This document shows positions 45,031 through 52,799 of a DNA stretch of 54,867 nucleotides, in pieces; within the stretch, counting starts at the first letter, position 1, and every line of letters starts with the position of its first letter. A program made the position numbers and the translations under genes. This stretch comes from Bacteroidota bacterium. GTDB lineage: Bacteria; Bacteroidota; Bacteroidia; B-17B0; Aurantibacillaceae. Location: the NCBI GenBank assembly GCA_947450025.1, contig CANFTW010000001.1:308672-363538 (forward strand). The letters are read 5' to 3'. Below the pieces are notes generated by a model. The model was not told the DNA's origin. It saw nothing but the letters and a program-made list of their open reading frames with translations, and ran no database searches.

Positions 45031-46821
45031 ATGATGTCTTACAAAACTTTAATAATAACATTTTTGTTTCTATCAACGTATTCTTTTTCTCAACCTAAAA
45101 AAGAATACTATGATCATGAACAAACAAAATTAAAATCAGAAACAAACATTGTAAAAGGAATGCCGCATGGGCGCCATATAGAATATTATAAAAATGGCAA
45201 TATCTCTCGAAAAGGCTCATTTTATAATGGAAAAGAAGATAGTACATGGTATTTTTATTACGATAATAAAACATTAAAAGCTACTGAACATTATAATCGT
45301 GGTAAAAAAAATGGGCATAATTATTATTATTTCAAAACAGGAGAGCTTGCTCAAGAAACCGTATTTAATCAAAACTTAGCGGATAGCATTTGGACCTCGT
45401 ATTTTGAAAACAAAACAGTAAAAAGTAGAGAATCATTTTCAAAAGGAAAAAAACAAGGAGATTGGTTATATTATTTTGATAATGGACAATTAGAAAGTGT
45501 AGGAAAATTTGAAAATGATTTAAAAGAAGGCGAAATCAAAACCTTTTTTAAAAACGGGAAACCTGCTTCGGTTGCTAAATTCTGTAAAAATAAACCCTGC
45601 GGTAAAAGCATCGAATATTATGAAAATAACCTATTGAAATACGAAAAAGAATACAAAGTCTTTCATCATCAAGTAAATTCAGAAGACCCTGCAAAACAAG
45701 AAACTGATTCAACTTTACTTTTCTTACTGACCATGAATGACGAAAAAGGAAAGCCGATTATCGTTAATGGAAATGGAACTGTTACAGCTCAATATGACAA
45801 CGGACTTATTAGAGCTCAAGGGGAATACAAAGGCGGCTTAATGAATGGGAATTGGCGTTATTTTCATCCAAATGGAGAATTAGATTATGAAGCGAATTAT
45901 GAAAATGGCATTTTAAATGGCTATTACTCTTCCTATTATAAAAATCACAATGTGAAAAGCGAAGGGCCTTTTGTAAATGGAAAAAAAACAGGTATTTGGA
46001 AATTTTATACCGAAAAAGGAAATAAAGAAATGGAAGGGACCCTTGTTAATGGGCTCAGAAATGAAAAATGGACCTACTATTATAGCGATGGAAACAAAGA
46101 ATCGGAAGGCTATTTTATAAATGATAAACAAACCGGTACCTGGGAGTATTTTTACCCAACTTCTGAAAAATGGAAACAAGGAAACTTTGACAATGATTTA
46201 AAAACTGGTGTTTGGACAACCTGGTTTGAGAATGGAAAAAAATTACAAGAAGGACCATATATAGCAGGAAAAGAAAATGGACAATGGCAAAGCTGGTACA
46301 ATAACGGGCAATTGAAAGATCAAGGTAGTTTTAAAGATGCTCTTATTTTTGGATTATGGGAAGGTTGGTACATGAATGGAAAGCCAAATTACAAAGGCAA
46401 TTATAATGACAAAGGAAAAAAACAAGGCTTATGGGAATACTGGTTTGAATCAGGACAATATAGAGAAAAAGGATCTTATGTGAGTGGCATAAAACATGGG
46501 TATTGGACCAGTTATTATGAAAAAGGAAGCTTTGTAGATAGTGATGGGAATTACAAAAAAGGTAAGCAACACGGCACATGGACGTACTATTACGAAACGG
46601 GTGGTATTATGAAAACCCAAAATTTTAAAGAAGGACATTTATCAGGAAAATCGATTAACTATTATTCTAATAATAAAATACAAAGCGAGAGTAATTATAA
46701 AGTCATTAGCGAAAAAAGAAAAGGAAAAAAACAAAGTGTCGCTGATGGCGATTGGATATTTTACGATAAATCAGGAAAAGAAATTAGCCGAATAACTTAT
46801 AAAAATGGTGTGAAAAAGTAA
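45031..46821 (+). CDS. Exported MORN-2 (YwqK-like) repeat protein
   Basis: 596 residues. A signal peptide (LIITFLFLSTYSFSQ) is followed by about twenty copies of a roughly 23-residue repeat with the core YxNGxxxxxGxxxxGxxxGxW (for example YFHPNGELDYEANYENGILN). This is the MORN variant found in YwqK-type proteins. A non-repeat insert (residues about 205-240) breaks the array. The fold is a long beta-ribbon. The function is unknown, and the array could bind a partner at the envelope. The repeats are diverged at the DNA level, so it is not a recent tandem expansion. Confidence 0.85.
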   Translation: MMSYKTLIITFLFLSTYSFSQPKKEYYDHEQTKLKSETNIVKGMPHGRHIEYYKNGNISRKGSFYNGKEDSTWYFYYDNKTLKATEHYNRGKKNGHNYYYFKTGELAQETVFNQNLADSIWTSYFENKTVKSRESFSKGKKQGDWLYYFDNGQLESVGKFENDLKEGEIKTFFKNGKPASVAKFCKNKPCGKSIEYYENNLLKYEKEYKVFHHQVNSEDPAKQETDSTLLFLLTMNDEKGKPIIVNGNGTVTAQYDNGLIRAQGEYKGGLMNGNWRYFHPNGELDYEANYENGILNGYYSSYYKNHNVKSEGPFVNGKKTGIWKFYTEKGNKEMEGTLVNGLRNEKWTYYYSDGNKESEGYFINDKQTGTWEYFYPTSEKWKQGNFDNDLKTGVWTTWFENGKKLQEGPYIAGKENGQWQSWYNNGQLKDQGSFKDALIFGLWEGWYMNGKPNYKGNYNDKGKKQGLWEYWFESGQYREKGSYVSGIKHGYWTSYYEKGSFVDSDGNYKKGKQHGTWTYYYETGGIMKTQNFKEGHLSGKSINYYSNNKIQSESNYKVISEKRKGKKQSVADGDWIFYDKSGKEISRITYKNGVKK

Positions 46822-46884
46822 GCGAGTAAATAGTATGATAGTTTTTAATAAAAAAGTATATTTACTAAATAATAAATATTTTTT

Positions 46885-47715
46885 ATGAGTTTAAACCTAA
46901 AGCACTTTGCAATAATTGGTTCAATAGCCTTTTTTTTAATTGCCTGTGGCGGAAATAAAGATGAAATCGTTGATGCTTCAGACGATGGCGAATTGTTTTC
47001 TGGACTTGATTCTCAAAAAATATCTGCTCAAAACGTATTTAACACCATTCCTTCTAGAGCTGACATCTTAGCAATAGCACTAGAAGCAAAATCAGAGTAT
47101 AATGTTGAATATTTAAACAATCCTAACGAGGTTAGTGAATATGCTTTAGAAAACAGCCGAGCACTTAATTTAGGCGTTTATGGGGCTGATTTAAATGTGG
47201 CTAGCATTTATAATCAAACACAAGAATCGATGTTGTTTTTTAAATGCGTGAGTATTTTAGCGAAGGCCATCGGCGTTGCCGACTCCTTTGATGAAAATAT
47301 GGGCGATCGCATGACCTCCAATCAATCTAACAGAGACTCGACATTAAGCATCATAACTCAAGCTTTTAAAAGTGCCGACAATACTTTAAGAAAAAATGAC
47401 CGTCCTGGCGTTTCATCCTTATTAGTAGCAGGTGCCTGGATTGAAGGTATGTATGTTGCCTGCAAAACCGCCAACGATACAAAAAATGAACATATCATTC
47501 AAGAAATTTATAAGCAAAATGAATCCTTAGATAATTTAATTGAGTTATTAAAAAGCTCAAAATTGCATGAAGATGCTACCTACGTTATTTCGGATTTACA
47601 AAGTATAAAAACAACGATTAATAGTAACACCAATCGTACGTATACAGTTGAAGCACTAGCTAGCCTTGACGCTAAAATTTCTGCCCTAAGAACTAAAATT
47701 ATTTCTACTAAATAA
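46885..47715 (+). CDS. Lipoprotein of unknown function, paralogue of the gene at 21907
   Basis: 276 residues with a lipobox ending in FFLIACGG, cysteine 21. It shares the SSx(3)AGxWxEGxxxxCK block (SSLLVAGAWIEGMYVACK), the ALxLGVYxxDL block and a DxxLRxN segment with the 283-residue lipoprotein at 21907-22758. The rest is helical and poorly conserved between the two. It is followed after 3 nt by the gamma-carbonic anhydrase gene, so the two are probably co-expressed. Confidence 0.75.
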   Translation: MSLNLKHFAIIGSIAFFLIACGGNKDEIVDASDDGELFSGLDSQKISAQNVFNTIPSRADILAIALEAKSEYNVEYLNNPNEVSEYALENSRALNLGVYGADLNVASIYNQTQESMLFFKCVSILAKAIGVADSFDENMGDRMTSNQSNRDSTLSIITQAFKSADNTLRKNDRPGVSSLLVAGAWIEGMYVACKTANDTKNEHIIQEIYKQNESLDNLIELLKSSKLHEDATYVISDLQSIKTTINSNTNRTYTVEALASLDAKISALRTKIISTK

Positions 47716-47718
47716 ATC

Positions 47719-48231
47719 ATGGCTTTTATTTTACCCGTTAATGGTATTGAACCAACTTTAGGCAAAAACACTTTTATTGCGCCCAATGCAACCATTGTAG
47801 GCGATGTGGTTTGTGGCGATGATTGTAGTTTTTGGTTTAACGCAGTTGTGAGAGGTGATGTTAATTCTATTCGACTTGGCAATAAAGTAAATATACAAGA
47901 TGGCGCGGTAATTCACTGTACCTTCCAAAAAACAAAAACAATTTTGGGCAATAATGTTTCGGTTGGACATAACGCCATTGTGCATGGTAGTTTGGTTCAT
48001 GATAATGTATTAATTGGAATGGGAGCTATTGTGATGGATAACTGTGAAATAGGCTCTAATTCAATTATTGCAGCTGGAGCGGTATTAACGGAAGGCACAA
48101 AAGTACCCAGTGGATGCATTTACGCTGGTGTGCCTGCAAAAAAAGTAAAAGATATTTCAGAAGAATTAATTAATGGCGAAATTAATCGTATTGCCAATAA
48201 TTATTTGATCTACAGTACCTGGTTCAAGTAA
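47719..48231 (+). CDS. Gamma-carbonic anhydrase family hexapeptide-repeat protein
   Basis: 170 residues, left-handed beta-helix with hexapeptide repeats (for example FIAPNATIVGDVVCGDDCSF). The metal-binding histidines are placed as in the gamma-carbonic anhydrase family: AVIHC, then VGHNAIVHG with two histidines five residues apart. A C-terminal helix follows (KVKDISEELINGEI). Related proteins include YrdA and PaaY. PaaY is a thioesterase linked to phenylacetate catabolism, but the paa cluster is 3 kb away, so I do not assign that role. The start is 3 nt after the lipoprotein gene. Confidence 0.85.
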   Translation: MAFILPVNGIEPTLGKNTFIAPNATIVGDVVCGDDCSFWFNAVVRGDVNSIRLGNKVNIQDGAVIHCTFQKTKTILGNNVSVGHNAIVHGSLVHDNVLIGMGAIVMDNCEIGSNSIIAAGAVLTEGTKVPSGCIYAGVPAKKVKDISEELINGEINRIANNYLIYSTWFK

Positions 48232-48238
48232 AATTCAA

Positions 48239-48427
48239 TTATTTTAAGGCGCACACTGTTTCTCCCGACGAAAGGGATTTACAGTATTTTTTTGCCTGAC
48301 TTTTTGTGGCATCTAAGGTGCCCGCATCGTAAGAGCCTATGGAATTTGTGCATTGGCAAGTGCGTTCCTTTTTGCAAGAACAGGCAAAAAAAACTAAAAA
48401 TAGGGCTACTAATTTTATAAAATTCAT
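48239..48427 (-). CDS. Small cysteine-rich lipoprotein of unknown function
   Basis: 62 residues. A hydrophobic leader (FIKLVALFLVFFACSC) offers two possible lipidated cysteines, residues 16 and 18. The mature part has four more cysteines (CQC, one before KSLSSG and one before ALK) that could pair. The size, the leader and its position between convergent rpsU-cluster and carbonic anhydrase genes fit a real but tiny envelope protein. No function is known to me. It has no visible promoter or terminator of its own. Confidence 0.65.
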   Translation of the reverse strand: MNFIKLVALFLVFFACSCKKERTCQCTNSIGSYDAGTLDATKSQAKKYCKSLSSGETVCALK

Positions 48428-48475
48428 CGTGATTGGTTTGTTAGGCTAAAATAAACAATTAAATGCTAATAAAAT

Positions 48476-48506
48476 TTGGATTTTAGCGAATTAGCCTATA
48501 TATTTG
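48476..48506 (+). promoter_or_regulatory. Promoter of rpsU
   Basis: TTG (48476-48478, within TTTGG), a 20-nt spacer and TATATTTG (48499-48506) match the Bacteroidota consensus well. The rpsU start codon follows 32 nt later, with no Shine-Dalgarno. Confidence 0.75.
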
Positions 48507-48538
48507 CAACCCAATTTAAAAATTAATAAAATTATATA

Positions 48539-48736
48539 ATGTTAATAGTAGCAGTAAAAGAAGGTGAAAGCATTGAAAAAGCTTTAAAAAAGTTCAAAAA
48601 GAAATTTGAAAAAACAGGTGTTGTAAAACAATTACGTACTCGTAAAAATTTCGAAAAACCGTCTATCACAAACAGACAAACTCGCATTAAAGCTGTGTAT
48701 AAGCAAAAAATGCAATTAGGTTTAGCTGCAGAATAG
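48539..48736 (+). CDS. rpsU: Small ribosomal subunit protein bS21
   Basis: 65 residues, a very basic protein. The start MLIVAVKEGESIEKALKKFK and the continuation KKKFEKTGVVKQLRTRKNFE are bS21 hallmarks. In Bacteroidota the C-terminal tail of bS21 is known to help hide the anti-Shine-Dalgarno sequence of 16S rRNA. It heads the conserved rpsU-xerC-hpf neighbourhood. A strong hairpin separates it from xerC. No Shine-Dalgarno is seen before its start codon. Confidence 0.95.
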   Translation: MLIVAVKEGESIEKALKKFKKKFEKTGVVKQLRTRKNFEKPSITNRQTRIKAVYKQKMQLGLAAE

Positions 48737-48765
48737 TTTTCTTTTTCACAAAATTTATATATTAA

Positions 48766-48819
48766 CCTAAGGTTATTGCGACTTTTTTAAAGTAAATTCG
48801 CACTAACCTTAGGTTTTTT
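48766..48819 (+). terminator. Hairpin with T-tract between rpsU and xerC
   Basis: CCTAAGGTTATTGCGA and TCGCACTAACCTTAGG are complementary at 15 of 16 positions, with an AT-rich loop. Six T follow and run straight into the xerC ATG at 48820. It is likely an intrinsic terminator or attenuator. Confidence 0.8.
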
Positions 48820-49710
48820 ATGTTCAATAAGCAGATAGACTCTTTTTTTGATTACTTAACGTATGAGAAAAAGTATTCTGTTCATACTATAACCTCCTAC
48901 AAAAACGATATTAGCCAGTTTTTGCGCTTTATCAACCCAAATGCCGAATCTTTCGCTCTAACAGAATTCAATTATCAGCAAATACGTAGTTGGGTAGCTA
49001 GCCTTATCAAAGATAAAATCGCCCCTCGATCGGTTAATCGCAAACTTTCTTCATTAAAATCCTTGTTTAAATATCTGCAACGCCAACAGGTGATTTCCAT
49101 TAACCCAATGGCCAAAATATCAGGACCAAAAACACCTAAGCGCTTACCTGTATTTATTGATGAGCACCAAATGGAAGACTTGTTTGCCAAGGTAACATTT
49201 GAAGATGGGTTTAATGGGATGAGAGATCGTTTAATTTTAGATTTATTTTATCAAACTGGAATCCGTCGTACAGAGTTAACCCATTTAAAAGAATTGGATG
49301 TTGATTTGTTTAATTCAACCATTAAGGTTTTGGGTAAAAGAAATAAAGAACGAATAATTCCCATTTCTTTAGCTCTAAAACGAAACCTTGAAAGCTATTT
49401 ACAAGTAAAACAAGAACAAAACTTATCAAATCCTATGTTGTTGATTAGCGAGAAAGGGCATGCACTAAGCGATCAGGCTGTTTATAGTACGGTAAAAAAG
49501 TACCTTTCTCAAATCACGACCATTCAAAAGAAAAGCCCACACGTGTTACGACATACTTTTGCAACACATTTATTAAATAACGGTGCCGATATTAATGCGG
49601 TAAAAGATTTGTTGGGGCACGCTAATTTAAGTGCTACACAAGTATACACTCACAATACCATTGAAAAATTAAAAAAATCATATAAACAAGCACACCCCAG
49701 GGGTGATTAA
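48820..49710 (+). CDS. xerC: Tyrosine recombinase XerC
   Basis: 296 residues. The N-terminal SAM-like DNA-binding domain ([20 protein letters not shown]) is followed by the catalytic domain: R149 in GIRRTEL, K in the beta-hairpin [14 protein letters not shown]241-x-x-R244 in HVLRHTF, the second H in LLGHANLS, and the nucleophile Y276 in QVYTHN. It resolves chromosome dimers at dif with XerD. Position between rpsU and hpf is conserved in Bacteroidota. It has no extra helix of the kind that marks integron integrases. Confidence 0.93.
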   Translation: MFNKQIDSFFDYLTYEKKYSVHTITSYKNDISQFLRFINPNAESFALTEFNYQQIRSWVASLIKDKIAPRSVNRKLSSLKSLFKYLQRQQVISINPMAKISGPKTPKRLPVFIDEHQMEDLFAKVTFEDGFNGMRDRLILDLFYQTGIRRTELTHLKELDVDLFNSTIKVLGKRNKERIIPISLALKRNLESYLQVKQEQNLSNPMLLISEKGHALSDQAVYSTVKKYLSQITTIQKKSPHVLRHTFATHLLNNGADINAVKDLLGHANLSATQVYTHNTIEKLKKSYKQAHPRGD

Positions 49711-49752
49711 ACGATATCACAATTAACAGAGTATAAACTAAAACCAAAAAAC

Positions 49753-49760
49753 AAGGAGGA
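49753..49760 (+). promoter_or_regulatory. Strong Shine-Dalgarno that sets the hpf start
   Basis: AAGGAGGA lies 6 nt before ATG 49767. It complements the anti-Shine-Dalgarno of 16S rRNA over 7 nt. The TTG at 49761 would leave no spacing, so ATG 49767 is the start. Confidence 0.75.
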
Positions 49761-49766
49761 TTGATT

Positions 49767-50087
49767 ATGACAACGAACATCCAATCAGTGCATTTTGATG
49801 CAGACAAAAAGTTAATTGAATTTGCAAATGAAAAAATGAATAAACTTAAAACATTTCATGACGGGTTAATTAATGGTGAAGTTATTATGCGCCTAGATAA
49901 ATCATCAAATAGTGAAAATAAAGTAGCCGAAATAAAAATTTTAGCAAAAGGTCAGGAATTGTTTTCAAAAAAACAATCTGCATCGTTCGAAGAATCTATT
50001 GATTTAGCTTGCGAAGCTTTAAAAACACAAATTAAAAAGCACAAAGAAAAACAAGCTGGTGCTAAAATAAATATTGATGATATTTAA
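49767..50087 (+). CDS. hpf: Ribosome hibernation promoting factor (HPF/RaiA)
   Basis: 106 residues from ATG 49767, a short-form HPF. The fold is beta-alpha-beta-beta-beta-alpha. Recognised by IQSVHFDADKKLIEFANEKM, LDKSSNSENKVAEIKIL and a C-terminal basic helix ALKTQIKKHKEKQ. HPF binds the 30S subunit and promotes inactive ribosome dimers or stabilises idle ribosomes in starvation. It is downstream of xerC by about 56 nt and ends with a strong terminator. The Shine-Dalgarno ahead of it is unusual for this genome. Confidence 0.92.
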   Translation: MTTNIQSVHFDADKKLIEFANEKMNKLKTFHDGLINGEVIMRLDKSSNSENKVAEIKILAKGQELFSKKQSASFEESIDLACEALKTQIKKHKEKQAGAKINIDDI

Positions 50088-50105
50088 ACTTAATTCACTC
50101 CATTC

Positions 50106-50139
50106 AAAAAAGGAACTAGAACTATCTAGTTCCTTTTTT
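50106..50139 (+). terminator. Terminator of hpf
   Basis: AAAAAAGGAACTAGA and TCTAGTTCCTTTTTT form a perfect 15-bp stem with an ACTA loop and a T-run. It is 18 nt after the hpf stop codon. Confidence 0.9.
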
Positions 50140-50179
50140 GTTTTTATAAAACTAAATAAACCTAATCTTTTTTATACAT

Positions 50180-51751
50180 TTGAGAGTGCAACAAAAAATC
50201 AAAATCAATATCATCGGGGCGGGAATTTCAGGTTTATCAGCTGGATGCTATTTGCAAATGAATGGTTTTGAAACCCAAATTTTTGAAAAACATTCTATTC
50301 CTGGTGGTTTATGCACCAGTTGGCAAAATGGCTACTATACCATTGATGGGTCCATTCATTGGATTTTAGGTTCAAATGAAGGAAGTGGTTTTCATAAAAT
50401 GTGGTCGGAGTTAATTGATATGAAAAAAGTGCCTTTTCATAATCATGAAATACGTTTGCATGTTGATTTAAAAAACAATACTGATAAATACGGGAATAAA
50501 ACATTTAAACTCTACACCAACTTAGATCAACTTAGAGATTATATGTTGGATTTATCTCCAGAAGATCATAAAGTCATTAACGAAGTAATACAAGATATTA
50601 GAAACTTACAACAGTTTGAATTGCCACCTGTTATGTATAAGTTACCATTCATTCCTTCTATCATTAGGAGCATTAAAATGGCAAAGTATTTAAAGTTTTT
50701 GGTATATGTAACTAAGCAAAAAAAAATTACCAATTTTGATATTGCTAAAAAATTTAAGAGTCCTTTTTTAAAAGAAAGCTTTGAGTTATTGTTTGATGGA
50801 GAAGAAGTTAAAATGATGATTTTAAATTTTCCGATGGCATTTTTTGACCAACAATGCGCTGGCTATCCTATTGGTGGCTCATTAAGCTGGGCACAGCGAA
50901 TAGCTGACAATTACATGGCCATGGGAGGCAAAATACATTATAATACCCCCGTTAAAAAAATATTAGTAGAGAACAATGAGGCTAAAGGCTTATTGGTTCG
51001 TAATGATATTATTCATAAAAGTGATATTGTTGTATCTACTGCTGACTGGTATAAATCAGTATTTGAATACTTAAATGGAAAATATACCGATGAGAATATT
51101 TTAAAACTTCGCGACGGAAAAATATTGGATTTATATTATTCCATTTTACTCGTGTCATTCGGCTTAAAAAAATCATACAAAAACTACCCGCATTTTTCAC
51201 GGTTTCCAACAGAAGTAAAACTCGAATCTCCATGTGGTAAATCGTGGGATAGATTAGAAGCACATTTTTATAACTACGACCCTACTCTAGCTCCTGAAGG
51301 AAAGACAGTAATGGCTTGTAGTTTTTATACAACCAACGGGCAATATTGGATTGACCTAAGAAAAAACGATAGACCGAAATACCGCGCCGAAAAAAAGAAA
51401 TTTACTGATGCCTTAGTGGAATTACTAAATGTAAAATTCCCGGGTATTAAAGATGAGATTGAAGTGATTGATTTTGCAACACCTGCAACTGTATTGCGAT
51501 ATACCAATAACTGGCAAGGCAGCGCTCAAGGATGGTTGCCGGGTAAAGATATGGTAGCATCTTCTCCTGTGAAATTTACTTTACCTAATTTAAAAAATTA
51601 TTATTATGCTAGTCATTGGGGGCGCGCCGGCGGAGGTATTCCTATTGCGCTGATACAAGCCAGAGATGTTGCGAACTTAATTTGCAAAAAAAATAAGATG
51701 GAGTTTGATCCTCAAAAAGGAAAAAATGCTTATTGGAATAAAGAAAAATAA
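50180..51751 (+). CDS. FAD-dependent oxidoreductase of the phytoene desaturase/isomerase type
   Basis: 523 residues from TTG 50180, or 521 from GTG 50186. No in-frame ATG precedes the Rossmann motif NIIGAGISGLSAGCYLQ. The downstream GGLCTSW and the C-terminal YYASHWGRAGGGIPIALIQA block match phytoene-desaturase-like or carotenoid isomerase-like enzymes, which act at the membrane on polyenes or retinoids. Other carotenoid genes are not in the window. It is convergent with a GT2 glycosyltransferase 23 nt away. Confidence 0.82.
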   Translation: MRVQQKIKINIIGAGISGLSAGCYLQMNGFETQIFEKHSIPGGLCTSWQNGYYTIDGSIHWILGSNEGSGFHKMWSELIDMKKVPFHNHEIRLHVDLKNNTDKYGNKTFKLYTNLDQLRDYMLDLSPEDHKVINEVIQDIRNLQQFELPPVMYKLPFIPSIIRSIKMAKYLKFLVYVTKQKKITNFDIAKKFKSPFLKESFELLFDGEEVKMMILNFPMAFFDQQCAGYPIGGSLSWAQRIADNYMAMGGKIHYNTPVKKILVENNEAKGLLVRNDIIHKSDIVVSTADWYKSVFEYLNGKYTDENILKLRDGKILDLYYSILLVSFGLKKSYKNYPHFSRFPTEVKLESPCGKSWDRLEAHFYNYDPTLAPEGKTVMACSFYTTNGQYWIDLRKNDRPKYRAEKKKFTDALVELLNVKFPGIKDEIEVIDFATPATVLRYTNNWQGSAQGWLPGKDMVASSPVKFTLPNLKNYYYASHWGRAGGGIPIALIQARDVANLICKKNKMEFDPQKGKNAYWNKEK

Positions 51752-51773
51752 TTGCACTAAATTTTTGGGATAA

Positions 51774-52796
51774 TTATTTCAAATCACTGTAATATTTTAC
51801 ACCTTTTACAAAATGAGCATAAACGATGTTATTTTCATAAACACCAGAAGTAGTATCCTTAAATCCTGGCTTTAAACGTATTTCATTGCGTTTTTTTAAG
51901 GTAGAGGGCAAGTGAATATAAAATGAAAAATGTGCTTTAATCACCGCAAAAAAATGAGAGCCATGACCTTCTAATAAAAATTTAAAAGCAGCCACTCCAT
52001 CTAAAATCATTCGATATATAATTTTAAAAAATAAAAATTTTGGTGATGCATTTTTGGTTAAGGTGATTAAGTTGTTTCTAAAATTTAAAAAGGTTTTTTT
52101 AGGACTTAATTTATTTAAGGTACCACCACCAACATGATAAATTTTAGATTTTGGCTCGACGTATATTTGATAACCCAAATTTTTCATTCGCCAACACACA
52201 TCAATTTCTTCCATGTGAGCAAAATAATCGTCATCAAAGCCTCCTGCTTTCCAAAAGGCTTCTGCTCTCAAAAACATGCAGGCACCTGTTGCCCAAAACA
52301 CTTCTGTTAAACTATCATATTGTCCCTTATCGTCCTCCAAAGCATTAAATATTCGACCTCTACAAAACGGATATCCATATTTATCAATAAATCCACCTGA
52401 AGCGCCTGCGTATTCAAATTTAGAGGCATGTTGATAATCTAGAATTTTTGGTTGACAAGCGGCAATTTTAGGATGAGCATCTAATAACTCTATAATTGGT
52501 TCTAGCCAATTGGCAGTAACTTCTACATCCGAATTTAATAAAATATAATACTCTGCATCAATTTGCTTTAGGGCGCGATTATAACCTTTTGCAAAGCCGT
52601 CATTAGATGGATTTGAAATAATCTTAATTTGAGGATAATGAGCCTTTAAAAACTCTATGCTATTATCCGTTGATTGATTATCGGCAACAATAACTTGAGC
52701 ATTTGAAGAATGCAACAAAACGGTTGGTAAAAATTTTTCTAAAAAACTTTTACCATTCCAATTTAAAATAACCACGGCAACTTTACAACTCAACAT
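51774..52796 (-). CDS. GT2 family glycosyltransferase (rhamnosyltransferase WbbL-like)
   Basis: 340 residues, GT-A fold. The start is VAVVILNWNGKSFLEKFLPT. The nucleotide-sugar aspartates are in VIVADNQSTDNS and ILLNSDVEVT, and later come FDDDYFAHMEEIDVCWRMKN and a basic C-terminal segment. This combination is the WbbL/rhamnosyl-like GT2 branch. It adds a sugar in surface polysaccharide or lipid glycan assembly. It is 3 nt downstream of the GWxTD protein gene, so the two form a leftward operon. Confidence 0.88.
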   Translation of the reverse strand: MLSCKVAVVILNWNGKSFLEKFLPTVLLHSSNAQVIVADNQSTDNSIEFLKAHYPQIKIISNPSNDGFAKGYNRALKQIDAEYYILLNSDVEVTANWLEPIIELLDAHPKIAACQPKILDYQHASKFEYAGASGGFIDKYGYPFCRGRIFNALEDDKGQYDSLTEVFWATGACMFLRAEAFWKAGGFDDDYFAHMEEIDVCWRMKNLGYQIYVEPKSKIYHVGGGTLNKLSPKKTFLNFRNNLITLTKNASPKFLFFKIIYRMILDGVAAFKFLLEGHGSHFFAVIKAHFSFYIHLPSTLKKRNEIRLKPGFKDTTSGVYENNIVYAHFVKGVKYYSDLK

Positions 52797-52799
52797 ACT

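Noticed and set aside
45160-46800. The repeated NG-rich coding pattern as a possible tandem DNA repeat
   Set aside because: The repeat is at protein level (MORN-2 units) and is diverged at the DNA level. It is a normal repeat protein.
47719-48231. The hexapeptide protein as PaaY
   Set aside because: The family match is real, but the gene is coupled to a lipoprotein gene and separated from the paa cluster by a strong terminator and another gene, so the specific name is not supported.
48820-49710. The XerC gene as the integrase of the cassette array
   Set aside because: Its length, rpsU-xerC-hpf context and lack of an additional integron-specific helix fit housekeeping XerC. It lies 29 kb from the cassettes.
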